Source of the DNA: Gonium pectorale
Taxonomy: Eukaryota > Chlorophyta > Chlorophyceae > Chlamydomonadales > Volvocaceae
NCBI GenBank assembly: GCA_001584585.1
Contig: LSYV01000001.1
Span: forward strand, 213,069-277,068
Length of the DNA stretch: 64,000 bases
Direction: 5' to 3'
The number at the start of each line of letters is the position of its first letter. The stretch's first letter is position 1. The position numbers were made by a program, and so were the translations under genes. Below the pieces are notes generated by a model. That model had not been told where the DNA came from, made no database searches, and saw only the letters and a list, made by a program, of their open reading frames with translations. Positions 22,660-33,951 of this stretch are shown here, one piece after another.

Positions 22660-25600
22660 ATGACACCCGCATTCCTCTTAACCCTAATTGCTATCGCATG
22701 CTCACCTGCGCGAGCATCGAGCTTTGTATACTGCACTGAAAATGGTTCCTCAAGCTTTCATAGACCGTCCTGGCACAAGCACTTAACCGGGGTTACAAAT
22801 TCTACGAAAGCTATTTTGGCGCCTTTTCTAGGCTTCAGGTTCTGTACGCCGCCTATGCCTTTGCGAAATGGACTGTCGTACTACGGCGCGGCAGAGCGAC
22901 TTCGGACCCATGTTTCAACGCTTCTATACTCTAATCAGCGCGCCCTGAAAGTTGGCGTCATAGGGGGGAGGCAAGTTCTGGAACTTGCACGGCCCTGGAT
23001 TGTAACCTTCCTGAAGTTCGCCTAACCTCGCAGCATCAGCTGGGGAGAAGGAGCAACATCTCGAGAAACCTCGTGGTTCCCCCTCTTCATCCAATGGCTA
23101 GTAAGTCTCAATTCGGGCAATTTGGCATTCGCTTCCTTGCGGTGATTTTATGTGGCGCTAGCCTTCGAGCTATGGCAGGGTCGCCGTGGCTTCGGGGAAG
23201 GGGGTTCGGCGAGGGCCCTAGTGCCCACGTTTGGGGGTACCGGCGAGGTCCTACAGCTCGCCGATAAACCCGCCAGAGAGGCGCGCCCGTGAACAACCTC
23301 GCCACCGCCCCTGTAAGCTTGCTATAGGTCATAAACACGTTCAGGAAGGTCCCTGTGGGCGCGCCGCGACGCTGTGGCCCTCGCCGGACAAGGTGCTCGT
23401 CGCCGTACCTGCAAGTGTTGCCCGCAGCGCCCTGTTTGTTAGCCAGAGTGCACCACTACCACCGCCTTGGCAAAGAGGATGTATTAGGTGGATCGTTGGC
23501 AATACGCAATGACCTCGACAGCGATTGCAACTGCCAGGTGACCCGCGCTTGTGCCTAGAAGCTAGCGATGTAGTTCCTTCTATCATTTGATGTCAGCGTT
23601 GGAATGGCCAAGAAGGTATGGCCAAGGCGCAAGAGGTTAACTCGCCTACCCCCCGAGCAAATGCATGGCTCCCCCTGCGTATACAGTCACGAAACAGCAG
23701 GATATAGAAGCGGCGTGTGGCTCGCCGCTTACAGAAGATCGGCGACTCCTTCCCGCCTGAACTGTTTGTCGATGGCAAGTCTAAAGCTCTACCCGAAGCT
23801 GCCCTCCTGTACGCGGACCCGACGACCGGAAGGGTTAGTTGGGAGCTGTTTGGCACCTTCGAGATGGAGGGCATGGGCAAGGCTACGGATGACTTCGCCG
23901 GGCGCATTCGGCGCGCCTTGCAGGATACCTTGCCGCCGCCAGAGATAGTCCTTGCCAAGGCCAAGCGGCCGGCAGCTGGGCCCAAGAAGCCTCTGCCACC
24001 TTCGGACTTCTGGAAGCAGCTCGCTCGGCGGGGTTGGGTTTTGGTGATCCGGCCAGCCCTCGTCAGCCGGTGGGGTGAGGGCGGCTACAAGGCGCACCTG
24101 TGCAACGGCGGCAAGGCCCCTGAGGACAACACGGTGTGCAAAAAGTGGGCGCGCGATGAGGGCAGCACCTAGCACCTGCGGTGGCACCTGCATGGAGGCG
24201 CGGGAACTCCTTAGCAACCTGCTGGCGCCATTGGCCCCAGCTGCCACTGAGGCCACCGCTGTCGCTGAGCCCACCCAGCTGCCCGCCACCGCCACCGCCG
24301 CTCCAACTCATCCTGGCGCAGCTGCCACGCCCACCGTTACCCATGCAACGGTTGCCCAGTCGCCTGAGACTGATCCCCTGATGGCAGCTGTCACGTTGCT
24401 AGCCGCCTCGCCATTGCCACCCACCGCCTCGCCCACCGACGAAGGCCCCGGCCTGCCTGCGGTTGGAGGCGGTGCCTCGCCTGCCGGCGGAGCTGCCGCC
24501 GCGCCCGCCCAACACGGCGGTGGGCGAGCGCAATTGATCTCTGCCGCAGAGCGCCGATTGTTGCTTCATGCACGGGTCGCTCGGCACAGTGTGGTCCGCG
24601 GTTCCTTATAACTTGGTCTTAACGGCCTCATAATAGAGCGACACATGCACCTCGTGGCAAATCCGTGCACGCCGCAGGAGGACGACAGCGAGCTGTCAAC
24701 CTCCAGCTCCGACAGTGAGGAGCTGTCCAGCAGCAACGACGGTGACGATGCGAGCCATGGGGATGCTTCGGCGGGAACTGGCGACAACGCGGTCGGGCCC
24801 AGCCGTGGCCATGGCGAGGGTCGTGGGCGCAGCAGGACGGAGCAGGGCGAGGGCGTGCTTCACAGGACGGGGCAGGCCGCGGTCGCAGCAGCCGAGGTGG
24901 GGCAGCTGCCCGGGAGCCGCGGGCCGTGCGGCCTGTCACGCCTCGGGGTGGGGGGCGTGGCGCCGGGGCTACGAGCGCGCTTGTGACAGGGGAAGGCGCT
25001 GGTGAAGGCGCTAGTGACGGCCAGGGGCCTGCGCACGGTCCCAGCCTTATGGGCAGCGGCAGGCCCCAGCGGGAGGGCAGGGGCCAGAGGTACCATTAGT
25101 TCAGGAACAACCTGTAGTATTACGGTAGCCATGGCCGGGGCGTGTGGGTTGAAAGACGAGTGTAAGCGCATAATACCGCTTCGTGTGTGTTGGGTGTGGC
25201 GCTGTTGCTATTGACATGACCAATCCTTGGGTGCATGGGGGCCGGCGGCGAGTGTGGTGGGAGCACCAAGGGTGCCGAAAGGGCTCAAGGTGCAAGCGTA
25301 GGTCATCTTGGTGTCTATGAGTTCGAGCATGCTGTGTCAACTGTTGAAGCGTTGGCCTGACGATAGTGATGAAGGTCAGTGGGCCAGCTGGGACGGTGAG
25401 TGCTGTGAACCGACGGAGTACAGTGCTGCTGGGTTCGGTACCTGCTTAGGGGCATTCCCCGTGTTCTTTTCCCATCCATTTTTGTTATTAGTACTTCTTG
25501 TTATTAGGTGATGCCATGGTCAAGATGGCGACCCAATCGGCGATGGTCGGTCTGGCTGGTTCCCTGCCGGCACGGCCCCAAACCCCACCCTGACGGCCGT

Positions 25601-28600
25601 CCGGGCGTGATACCGGAAAAATCAATGTGCGCCGTTGGGGCTGAAATTTTGCCAGGATGATGAATGCACTTTGATTGCAACGGCACAAAGCTTCACTATC
25701 CGAGTTTCGGTGATGAGCGATCTCACATCCATCCATGGACATGATGGGAAAGTCACCGGTTTCGAATACCTTGCATCCCGCACACCATAGAGCCGATAGG
25801 TATTGTAACAATATATTGTGCATTCGGGGAATGGGTGGTTTCAGATTGCAATTCATGTGTGGCCGCAGGAAGAAGGCCCCCGTCCATCGCCAAGCAGCGG
25901 AGTCCCGCATTAGCAATCGCCAAAATGTTCTCATGCTACGAAACCTTCAAGGACAGGGTTTCAGATGGCCCTGCACTAACAGCGGCCGCTGGCGATCGGG
26001 TTATGGTGTGGTTCTGGCGGGTCGGCGGCGGGATACAAGGCGTAGCGCCGCGCGTGCATCCGGAGCATCAAGGACACATACTACTAACAGAGCCACCCAC
26101 ACGTAGTACTCGCAGGGCCACCCACAGCGGTGCCGTGTACAGCCGCATATGGGAATGTCCCCGCATTGCCCGCATGTTGAGGTGCATAATGGGTACACTC
26201 AATCGAAGTCGGCCCGGGCCTGTGGTATTGTTCGGCCTCGATGCTGGGAGCACAGCTGTTGCCCCTGCCCACTCTGGAATTCTCTGTGTAGCCCCTTCCA
26301 ACAGGCGCCATAGGCACTATCTGTGTTGATCGCTTCCCCTTCTATGCGCACGCTCATCCCCATCCATCCCTTTCTGTGTTGATGTGTGGATGAAACCCAT
26401 CTGAACTGACGCAGCCGAGCCGGTTCATATCTTCACGTAAGCCATTGGCATGTCACTGGTTTGTTCGGTGCCTCGCTTCCCCTTCTATGCGCACGCTCGT
26501 CCCTATCCCTTCCCGTCATGCTGTCCTTGTCTGGGTGGTTTACTGCACACTACGCTACAGTGGGAACAAGTGGTAGGAACGAACGTACGTAGCAAGGGCT
26601 CAGCTGTTTCACATGGCGGGTGCTGCATGCGGGGGCCTCTTCACCGACAACTTGAGGGCATTGTACGAGGGGAGCAGTCACCGAGGGTTCGAGATATCTG
26701 CCTCAGACTGACTAGCGCACCGGCGCAACAAGCCAGCCTCTCACTCGCGGTCTACCACGTTCCCCGCAACCTCCGGAATCCCGCCCTGCGCCAGCTTGAC
26801 AAACTCCTGGAGCATGCGCTGGTTGTGTGCCAGGCGCTGCTTCAGCAGCAGCCGCTCACTCGCCGTTTCCGCCCCAGAAGCGGCACGCATGAGGAGTGCA
26901 CACCGCCATTTGTACACCCGAACTGCCTTGTGCACTTCCTCGCAGATAAGCTCTCGCTCCTCCCTGCAGCGCGCCCTCTCTAGGTACGAGCGCACAACGA
27001 GCACCTTCAGACTCGGCGACTCAACCCCCGACAAGTCGCCCCCCGCCCACGGAAACTGCGGCCTCATGACCTTCTCGAGCGCCCCCAACGCCTCGACTGC
27101 AGCCGTGAGCCCCGACAAGCCATCCGGCAGCTCAATGCGCGGCACCGAACACCAAGACCGGAGGGACTGCTAGAGCTGTGACAAGCGCCGCCTTGCGCGC
27201 TCCTTCTCACGCAGGGCCAGCTGCTGCTCTTTCTTGCGACCTGTCAGCTTCTGGACCACCGTGTTGAGGCTGTGCACATCCAGCACGGCGCCCTACGAGG
27301 TGGGGTGATCAGAGTGTTTGCCACAGCGGCACCGTCTCCCGCCCTGTCCCCTCAGCCTCTGCATTGCACGACTGTCCCTACACCCAAACCAGAGCCCTAC
27401 GCACCTCCAAATCCAAGCACAGCCGCCTGACCTCGCCCGAGGCAAGGGCCGTCAAGAACTGCGTGAATGCTACCGTTCCAGGCACCCGGTCGCTCACGTC
27501 GGCCCCGTGCTCAGTCCGAATCGCCGCTGCCTGCTTGCGCAGGTGCGCCACCAGGGCAGGGCGCTGGCGGAGCGTTATGGAGCCCGCCTGCGGTAGCAGC
27601 AGGCTGAGCGGCACAGCGCTAACGCTCGTGTCGACCGAGTCCAGCTGCTCGAGCCTCTCGACAGCGAGCAGGCACCGCGCCAGCTCTCCTTGCCAGCTGG
27701 CCACCGGGTCGGGCCTGGGGCTCCGTTGCCGCTGTGCGAGCATCGCCTCCGCCTCAGCTCGCACCTGCAGAACGCATGCCGTGCAGCCTAACGCATGCCG
27801 TGCAGCCTAAAACAGGTACTCAGTTGCCACACGCACCAGTCCAACCTGCGCGCACCTGCTCTACAGATCTTCCCTGCGCCAGTCGGCTCTCCAAGGCGGC
27901 GATCCTCCGATCCGCTGCTGAGCAAGTGTCGGCAGCACGCTGTTGCATGCGCCACACGCGGAACGGCAGGCCGAGCACCACGTCGTTCGCGTACAGGTGG
28001 CTAACGCGCTCAAGGTGGGACTGCCGGCGCCATGTAGCGCGTGATTGTACCGTGCGGCCCCAGCTGCGCGTTGCAGATCTCCACCGGCTCCCCAGTGCCG
28101 CGGCCCGCTCCAGGAACGTGCAAGTGGCCGAAGGAGCGCTGGCACTCATAGCTGTGGCAGGGTAGGTTGGGATAACTATGGAGCAATGTAGCAGGGTACA
28201 GGAACGTCAACGTCACGAACTCGGTAGCATACTACACGCCCGCTGAAGGCAGGGGCAAGACACAAACCATCAAGACCTCTGCCACACCTGTGCGCGTAGC
28301 AGTGCCAGGGCGGGATAAGGAACTGCATGCCTGCGCCCTTCTCGCGGATGTGCTGGGGCTGCTCCGCAAGCCACTTCTGAGGTCGCGACAGAGGCAGCGT
28401 GAGCGATCAGCGCTGCAATCGTGCTTTGTTGCCCGGAGAGCACGGCCTGGCGGGCCGCACGGCACGGGGCATACTGCTGCAGGTAGCTGGACGCCAGCCC
28501 TGGGTGGTAAGGCAGGGGCCCGCTGGCAGGTCCCTCTTCTTCCGGCTCGCTGTCGCTGCTTGCAGCGGGTTCATCCCCACTATCCGGCTCCTCTGCTCCA

Positions 28601-31091
28601 TGATCGTCGTGTCCGTCGAGGCCCGCCGCGGCGTCAGCCCAGTCCTCAGGTGATGCAAGGTCATCCGCGGCGGGTTGACCCCCAGCAGGATCAGGCCGCT
28701 GCTGCTGCTGTCGTTGCTTTGTGGACCGCGTTGTTTTTTGTCTACGTTCCTTCTCCTTATCCTTCCGATTATGCCAGCCTTTCGAGTTGCATGTAACACA
28801 GGAGGGTGGCTTGTATGAGCCGCGCATAATAAAGGCTAGTAGATTACAAGTGCATATAATCTACATGTGCTACGCGGAGTAAACGAGCAAAGTTGCATGA
28901 TCAGTTGCGTCCTCGCTGCCTACTGCCAACGATCCACTTAATACGTCCTCTTTGGCAAGGCGGTGGTAGTGGTGCACTCTGGTTGACAAACAGGGCGCTG
29001 CGGGCAACACTTGTGGGTACGGCGACGTGCACCTTCGCCGGCGAGGGCCACAGAGTCGCGGCGCACCCATAGAGACTTTTCTAAACGTGTTTGGGACCTA
29101 TAGCAAGCTTACAGGGGCGGTGGCGAGGTTGTTCACGGGCGCGCCTCTCTGGCGGGTTTATCGGCGAGCTGTAGGACCTCGCCGGTACCCCCAAACGTGG
29201 GCACTAGGGCCCTCGCCGAACCCCCTTCCCCGAAGCCACGGCGACCCTGCCATAGCTCCTTCGGACCGATCACCCTGTGGACCGAAAGGAAACTAGGGGT
29301 AATGAGGGTAATGCAACAGGCATGTACAGCGACGCACACTGAGCCCTACCAGCAAAACAGCTCCAGAGTACGCATTACCCCACAATAGCGACTTATTGAA
29401 ACCAGGGCCAACATCGAGGTACAGCAGGCGCTGCAGCTCTGACTATGGTCCTTGCTGGCTAGTGCTGGTTCGTGGAAGCAGTGTTGGCACCACAATGTGC
29501 CGCTGTTGTGGTCATTTCCATGCTGAAAGGATTGGGCTGACGCGTTAGTTACATGCTTTTTGCATGGTAGAGGACTGGAGATGGGAGTTGTAGGATGGGA
29601 GGACTTGGGGCGTGTGGGGTGGGAAAGTTACAACTTGGATATAATGCTCATATTGCTTATGAACCCCCTTCTATGCTAGGAGCACGGACGTCCTGTCCCT
29701 TGCACTCTGCCCGCAGGAGGCTGTTTCGAATGTTACTATATCGGCTCGTAACGGCTGTGTCCCAGCGACGCCCTCTAGCCACATGGCCTATTGCCTGAAG
29801 AATCACATCGATTCCGATGTCAACATAATGTTTGTAGAGTACGTACAGCCTCACCACTTCTAACATCTTTAGTAGGTCTGACACCTGCAGTCCCCTGCGC
29901 ATGCATAACGTGCAGGTATAACGTTAATGATCCATTCCAAGATAAGATTGTTGGCAACAAAGCGGTAAAGGATATAGAAAAGGTGGTCCGGCTATTGCTT
30001 GATTTGCCTGGGCGCCCTGCAGTCGTGCTCGTGCAAATCCCCCGTGTCGACAACAACGACACTCCATACCCCTTCTACGAATCGAGGTATGTCTAAAAGC
30101 TCGTATAGCGTAAGGCACCTTGGCATTACAACGTTTCAATGCGCTTACACCGCAGTGAAGATGTTGAAGGTACGCATGGGATTACGCTCATTTGTTGAGC
30201 CCAGGTTGATTCTGTCGTTTTTGTACAGGCGCACTTGCAGCTTGGTACGGCCTCCAGTACCTGTCGTTAAGGAACGTAGTTGCTCCACTTGCGGTGGACC
30301 CGAACTACAACTGGAAGGCGACGTTTGTTCATCACCATCCGTCTCAGCTCGGCCACGAGATACTGGCCGAACTTGTAATCAGCCTGTTCCAGGAAGCCGT
30401 CATTGATGTTGTCCTACATCCCAGACTTCAGTCCACTGCTGGCAAGCCAATAAGGGGCCCAATGTATGCAGGTGGGGTTTACGGAGTTTTCAGCTTTATT
30501 GAGGACGATACAGAGTAATGTTGATGTTCGCAGGCAACTTTCCTCCGCCATCGACTGTGTGTGTTGAGGGTGTCAACTTCCCGGCGCACGTCCAGTCCTC
30601 TGAAGGATGGGAATGGAGAAATGAAGGCTCTGACATAAAGCCCAAATGGGGGTATATCTCGAATATGCCCGGCAGCAGGCTAATGATTGTTTTGAACACT
30701 ACCGGTGTTAAGAAAAATGCCCTCATGCCTGTAATGTTGAGTTATCTTGTGTCATACGCACGGATGGGGATGGCCAGTGTGGAGTGCGTCAAAAGCTGTG
30801 TATGCGAATCGGTTTCTTTTGACGGTCATCGCCAACATATTGGATCACAGACGTTGTTTGTTCCACTCCTTGTTTCACAAGCCGACTACTGCATCCTACA
30901 AGTCACTGTGTTGAATGAGACTCAAAGTGGCAACCACAAAGTAAAGGTAAGTCCAGCTCGTCACCATCTGAGGATGGCACTTAACGTTCAATTCGACTGA
31001 TCCTCAGGTGTCCGGAATCGTGGTGGCGGAGGGCGCAACGTTTGATAAGTCCAATGCGCAGGTCTCCGGATGGAATGACCACTGGATGTAG
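22660..31091 (+). CDS. Secreted SGNH/GDSL esterase-like protein; intron 2 holds a transposon
   Basis: Exons: 22660-22970, 23034-23100, 29717-29838, 29916-30086, 30156-30169, 30229-30471, 30534-30946, 31008-31091; 474 aa, every junction in phase. Residues 1-20 form a signal peptide (MTP, hydrophobic core, SPARAS). Block I is VGVIGGS (Ser nucleophile), then RNGC, EYNVND, and the C-terminal block HHPSQLGH with the catalytic His. A further ~200-residue Cys-containing beta-rich-looking domain (KWGYISNMPGSRL, ECVKSCVC) follows, as in related green-algal secreted proteins. Intron 1 starts GCAAGT (GC-AG) and splits the catalytic Ser codon. Exon 5 is only 14 nt. Intron 2 is 6.6 kb and carries a complete KDZ transposon, yet the reading frame is undamaged. 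Substrate unknown; an O-acyl esterase of wall or matrix polysaccharide is a guess. An additional non-coding or coding 5' exon near 22018-22122 is possible. Confidence 0.88.
23162..23167. repeat. Target site duplication CCTTCG, left
   Basis: Six bases directly before the left terminal inverted repeat, repeated at 29258-29263 directly after the right one. Confidence 0.8.
23168..23500 (+). repeat. Left terminal inverted repeat
   Basis: Pairs with about 28930-29257. The first 163 bp agree throughout; beyond GCTATAGGTC the two arms differ by substitutions and small indels but remain alignable to about 23500. Confidence 0.9.
23717..24172 (+). pseudogene. BED-finger-like protein of the transposon, interrupted
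   Basis: Open frame of ~150 codons from about 23717, with a plausible acceptor (CCGCTTACAG) at 23736. It reads FPPELFVDGKSKALPEA…GTFEMEGMGKATDDFAG…, then SDFWKQLARRGW and NTVCKKWARDEGST, a stop TAG (24170-24172), then HLRWHLH in the same frame. W…C-K-K-W…ST-HL--HL resembles a BED zinc finger with one Cys replaced and a nonsense codon inside. An Ala/Pro/Thr-rich frame continues in another phase to about 24610. It may be a DNA-binding accessory protein of the element, or part of another nested transposon. Confidence 0.45.
24612..26740. other. Transposon interior without recognised gene
   Basis: Contains Ser/Glu- and Ala/Gly-rich open frames (24645-25005, plus) of doubtful coding value. A 43-bp imperfect direct repeat around TTCCCCTTCTATGCGCACGC lies near 26333 and 26469. 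A GCCACCCACA doublet is near 26094 and 26116. Nothing diagnostic. Confidence 0.35.
26741..28827 (-). pseudogene. KDZ transposase remnant
   Basis: Minus-strand pieces in order: 28827-28270, a basic then acidic N-terminus (CVTCNSKGWHNRKDKEKERR, then a Glu/Ser-rich linker); 28216-28010, with HSYPNLPCHSYECQRSFG and GEPVEICNAQLG…TRYM, the pattern of the C-terminal part of KDZ transposases; 28000-27840 (ERVSHLYANDVVLGLPFR); 27764-27378; and 27300-26741, rich in Arg/Glu helices (GRKKEQQLALREKERARRRL; SYLERARCREERELICEEVH). The last piece has an in-frame TAG near 27172 (after RRLSQL). The Cys cluster and acidic catalytic residues expected between the first two pieces are missing, as the gap is only ~55 bp. 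Family assignment rests on motif memory, not on a search. Confidence 0.65.
28930..29257 (-). repeat. Right terminal inverted repeat
   Basis: Reverse complement of 23168-23500; ends GCCATAGCT at 29257, followed by the CCTTCG target duplication. Confidence 0.9.
29258..29263. repeat. Target site duplication CCTTCG, right
   Basis: Matches 23162-23167. Confidence 0.8.
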
Positions 31092-31520
31092 AGAGACAAT
31101 GCAGTATTACACCGTTGAAATACAGATGTCATTCAGAGTCAGATTCTGTAGGGTTGATGTAGAGTGTCTGCTTGGCGGATGAGATTGCGGATGGTATGCA
31201 ATGATTGGCTGTGAAGCCCGCACCAGGGGTGCATTTTGGCAGGGACGGGTCGCATCAACCGTACGGGATCGTGGATGTATAATTGCGAGGAAAACATATC
31301 CTCGTCTCATGGGTGGTCGCATAGAATTAATTGAACTATCATAATAACAATGATATGTACACCCGGCTTAACACGGGCGTGTATTAAGGAGGTGGTCCGT
31401 CGGGGCAGCCGAGGCAGCCCATGGGTACCACCGTGTACTACCACCACGTGGGGGGTTGAAGGGTGAAGCCATGGGAGTTCTCCGGCAATTGCCGGAGTCC
31501 CCTTCCGACTACCCTTTGCG
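31092..31520. other. 3' flank of the SGNH gene
   Basis: Low-complexity-free unique sequence that should include the 3' UTR. No TGTAA was found in the first 400 bp. Nothing else recognised. Confidence 0.4.
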
Positions 31521-31529
31521 GGGTTCTAG

Positions 31530-32000
31530 CTATGCTCGCGGGGGCCAGCCCGGGCAGGGGTGTCGGTAGGAGTTGGAAAGCTCGAATCGGCGCGTGTTGA
31601 TGACAGTGGTCAAGTGTACTGCTTTCCTGTGGAGAGCGCTGCAGCATGTTCTTGCCTGATCAGCTGTGAGGCCGAGGCGGTTGAGGAGTGGGGGTAGGTC
31701 GCGGCGTAGAGTGCCTGTGTAACCAAGGCTGATGGCTTCTTGCGAGGTGTATTGCACTTCCCAGCCTTCAGCCCGGAGTAGGGTGGCCAGCTCTGCGTGT
31801 TGTTCCATCTTTTCGTGCTGTTTCTCGTCGTGTCTAGTGTCCGAGGTGTACCTTATCTCCACGATATGTACAGTGTGTTTTCCACGATCATGTAGTGTGC
31901 CCAGGTATATGGAACTTTGTATAATATTTGTTGGGGCCGGAAGCCTCCAGGAAGCACCAGAACGACGTGGATAGCCTCCCGAAACTAATAACATGCTGCG
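31530..32000 (-). pseudogene. LINE C-terminal domain fragment
   Basis: Minus-strand frame with HIVEIRYTSDTRHDEKQ, HAELATLLRAEGWEVQ, ISLGYTGTLRRDLPPLL and AVHLTTVINTRR. This succession (short EI motif, helix with GW-V, G-tGt, L-R-A--…I--RR) is the usual C-terminal tail of non-LTR elements in volvocine algae. Only the end of the ORF remains, so it is a 5'-truncated copy. No intact RT is attached. The clade cannot be set from this piece. Confidence 0.6.
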
Positions 32001-32212
32001 GGGCCCCATGTGCAGTATACATGTCACTGCTTACTAAGCACCTACCCCTTTACCTCACGCGCCCGACGCACACGGCTGGTCGCTGCAGAATCTTTGCGCC
32101 CTCCTTGCCAGCCCGTTCCACTAACTCCGGCGTGTCATCACCGATTCAGACAACTTTGCCTTCAAGATGGTTCGTAAAAAGGTTGTAAAACGCAGTTGGG
32201 GGAGCCACATAC

Positions 32213-32265
32213 ATCTCTACGGACATACACACCCGAAGGCGCGACGTTTCCAGTAGGGCAGGTGG
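32213..32265 (-). repeat. Dispersed core repeat, copy F
   Basis: Minus strand: CCCTACTGGAAACGTCGCGC, CTTCGGGTGTGTATGTCCG, TAGAG. Best match to copy B. A pyrimidine tract follows (CTCCCCCAACTGCG) but without a clear YAG. Confidence 0.75.
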
Positions 32266-32788
32266 GCGGTCCAAGAAAAGGCAGGCGAGCGAGGCGAATG
32301 AGCAGACGCCCCGCCCCCGGTCCTGGACGGGACAGCTTACCAGCGCGTTGTTGTGACAGCGCGGTTACCTCCCGCCGTACCACGCATGACCTTCTACAAT
32401 AGCCACGCATGACCTCTACAATAGCGCTAACTATAGCGTAACCTGCTTCAAACTCTTGGGCGGCACCTGCACTTCACACGTCACACTCTTTACTTCGCCG
32501 TACTGCAGCCTTATGCGCATGTTTTTGGGATGACGCGGGCCCTATCCGCCACACAGCTGCCAGCCAGCCCTCGTAAATACACCAGCTCACCACCTCCCGC
32601 CCAGCAGCGTCTCTTACTATGACGGACCCATGACTAGCGCTGCTGTGGGTTTTTGCACACACAGCGAGGCAGCCCCTAGCGTGCAGCTTCGGCTGTCGCA
32701 AAGCGGCAATGGCGGCGATGATATCACCTCCATCCCATCCCATGTGCCCGCGGCAAACGAGCTGCCGGCGGCGCAGCCGTGATGGCCC

Positions 32789-33830
32789 ATGCATGCAGCC
32801 CAGGGCGGCCAGGCCTCACAGTCCCGGCTGCTGACTGTGGCCACACACAACCTGGGGGCCCTCCGGGTGCGGGCGGGGCACACCGCCGCGCGCCTCAAGG
32901 TAGCAGCCAAATCCTGCATCGAGCTGGAGCTTGATGTCATATGCCTCCAAGAGACGCATCACATCAACGCTGACAACCATGCTGGCGCGCATGGCTGCGG
33001 CAGTGGAAGTCCAAGTGGCGGATTGACGCCCAGGCGGATATGCTAGCCGCCTGACGCGCATGGTCTAGCGACGGTGAGCGCCCGAGCGTGGGGCTAACCG
33101 CCCTCGTGCACGAGGCATGCAGCGGCTTTGCCGGGGGGCGGGCCGCAACCGCGCTGAGGGGCCCTATATCCGGCCAATTAGTCAGCGACCCAGCAGGGTG
33201 CCGCTGATCATTGTCAGCTACTGGCGCGACGTCAGCACCTTACCATCGGAGGCAGAGCTGTCATCGGCGGCCAAGCAGGCGGCACTAGCGGAAGTCCTGG
33301 GGGCACTTCGGACGCAACCATTCCGCAACCTCGGGGTCTGCAGCTGCCTGCAGACCCCGAGGATATCTACATAGGGCTAGCTCGCCACCTCAGCCCCTGG
33401 CCGCCCTTCACATAGCCACAGGCATTAGCGGCAACATTCCGCTGCAATTCACGGACGGTGTCATCAAGGTGCTGTACAAGAAGGGCAACCCCTCCGACTC
33501 AGGCAACTATTGCCCCATCACCCTCCTCAGCACTGACAACCGCATCCTCGCGAAAACCCTTGGTGGATGGGACCCGCCCTCAGCGCCGCCATCCCCGCCG
33601 AGCAGACAGGCTTCCTGCCAGGCCACCTGCTTAGATCCAATGCCTTCTCTCTGCGGCACTTACCGCACCTCCTCCAACGCCATCGCCGCGTTCTTGGACT
33701 TTGCGAAGGCATTCGACACGGTCTACTGCGACTTCCTGCTTGCGGCCACGGAGAAGCTGGGCGCAACGGGGCAGCTCCGCACTTGCTCAGGACCAGCCCC
33801 TAATGCATAAGCCAGCCGCCCCACTCCTAG
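32789..33830 (+). pseudogene. Decayed LINE: endonuclease start joined to reverse transcriptase
   Basis: Begins with an EEP endonuclease N-terminus (THNLGALRVRAG, LDVICLQETHH), which breaks off after about 33000. From 33400 the frame carries RT sequence (IKVLYKKGNPSDSGNYCPI, LLSTDNRILAKTL), then in another frame AAIPAEQTGFLPGHLLRSN, then FLDFAKAFDTVYCDFLL back in the first. The order fits an L1-type ORF2, but most of the endonuclease, the linker and everything after the DFAKAFDT block are missing, and at least two frameshifts are present. It carries a hairpin at 33329-33362. Confidence 0.75.
33329..33362. repeat. Perfect inverted repeat, 15-bp arms
   Basis: 33329-33343 and 33348-33362 are exact reverse complements (CCTCGGGGTCTGCAG arms, 4-bp loop), inside the decayed LINE. 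Confidence 0.9.
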
Positions 33831-33951
33831 CGGGACTACGCGTAATCCCTGGCGCAACAGCCTTAGGCATAATGTCCTGTAACCTTTCTACAGAAATAAA
33901 TCCATCAGTCGGCGGATGTGGCGTGCTGCCCCTAGAGGCGTACATCAGAGC

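Larger units (their letters stand above)
23168..29257. mobile_element. KDZ-type DNA transposon, 6.1 kb, non-autonomous
   Basis: Bounded by long terminal inverted repeats starting AGCTATGGCAGGGTCGCCG. The outer ~163 bp (23168-23330 and 29095-29257) agree completely as far as I could read, and the inner ~170 bp are similar but diverged. A 6-bp duplication CCTTCG flanks it. Inside are a plus-strand BED-like frame and a minus-strand transposase remnant whose C-terminal half has the Kyakuja-Dileera-Zisupton pattern. The transposase has lost its catalytic centre and has an internal stop, so this copy cannot move itself. The near-identical termini suggest recent mobilisation by another copy. It lies in intron 2 of the SGNH gene. 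Confidence 0.85.
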
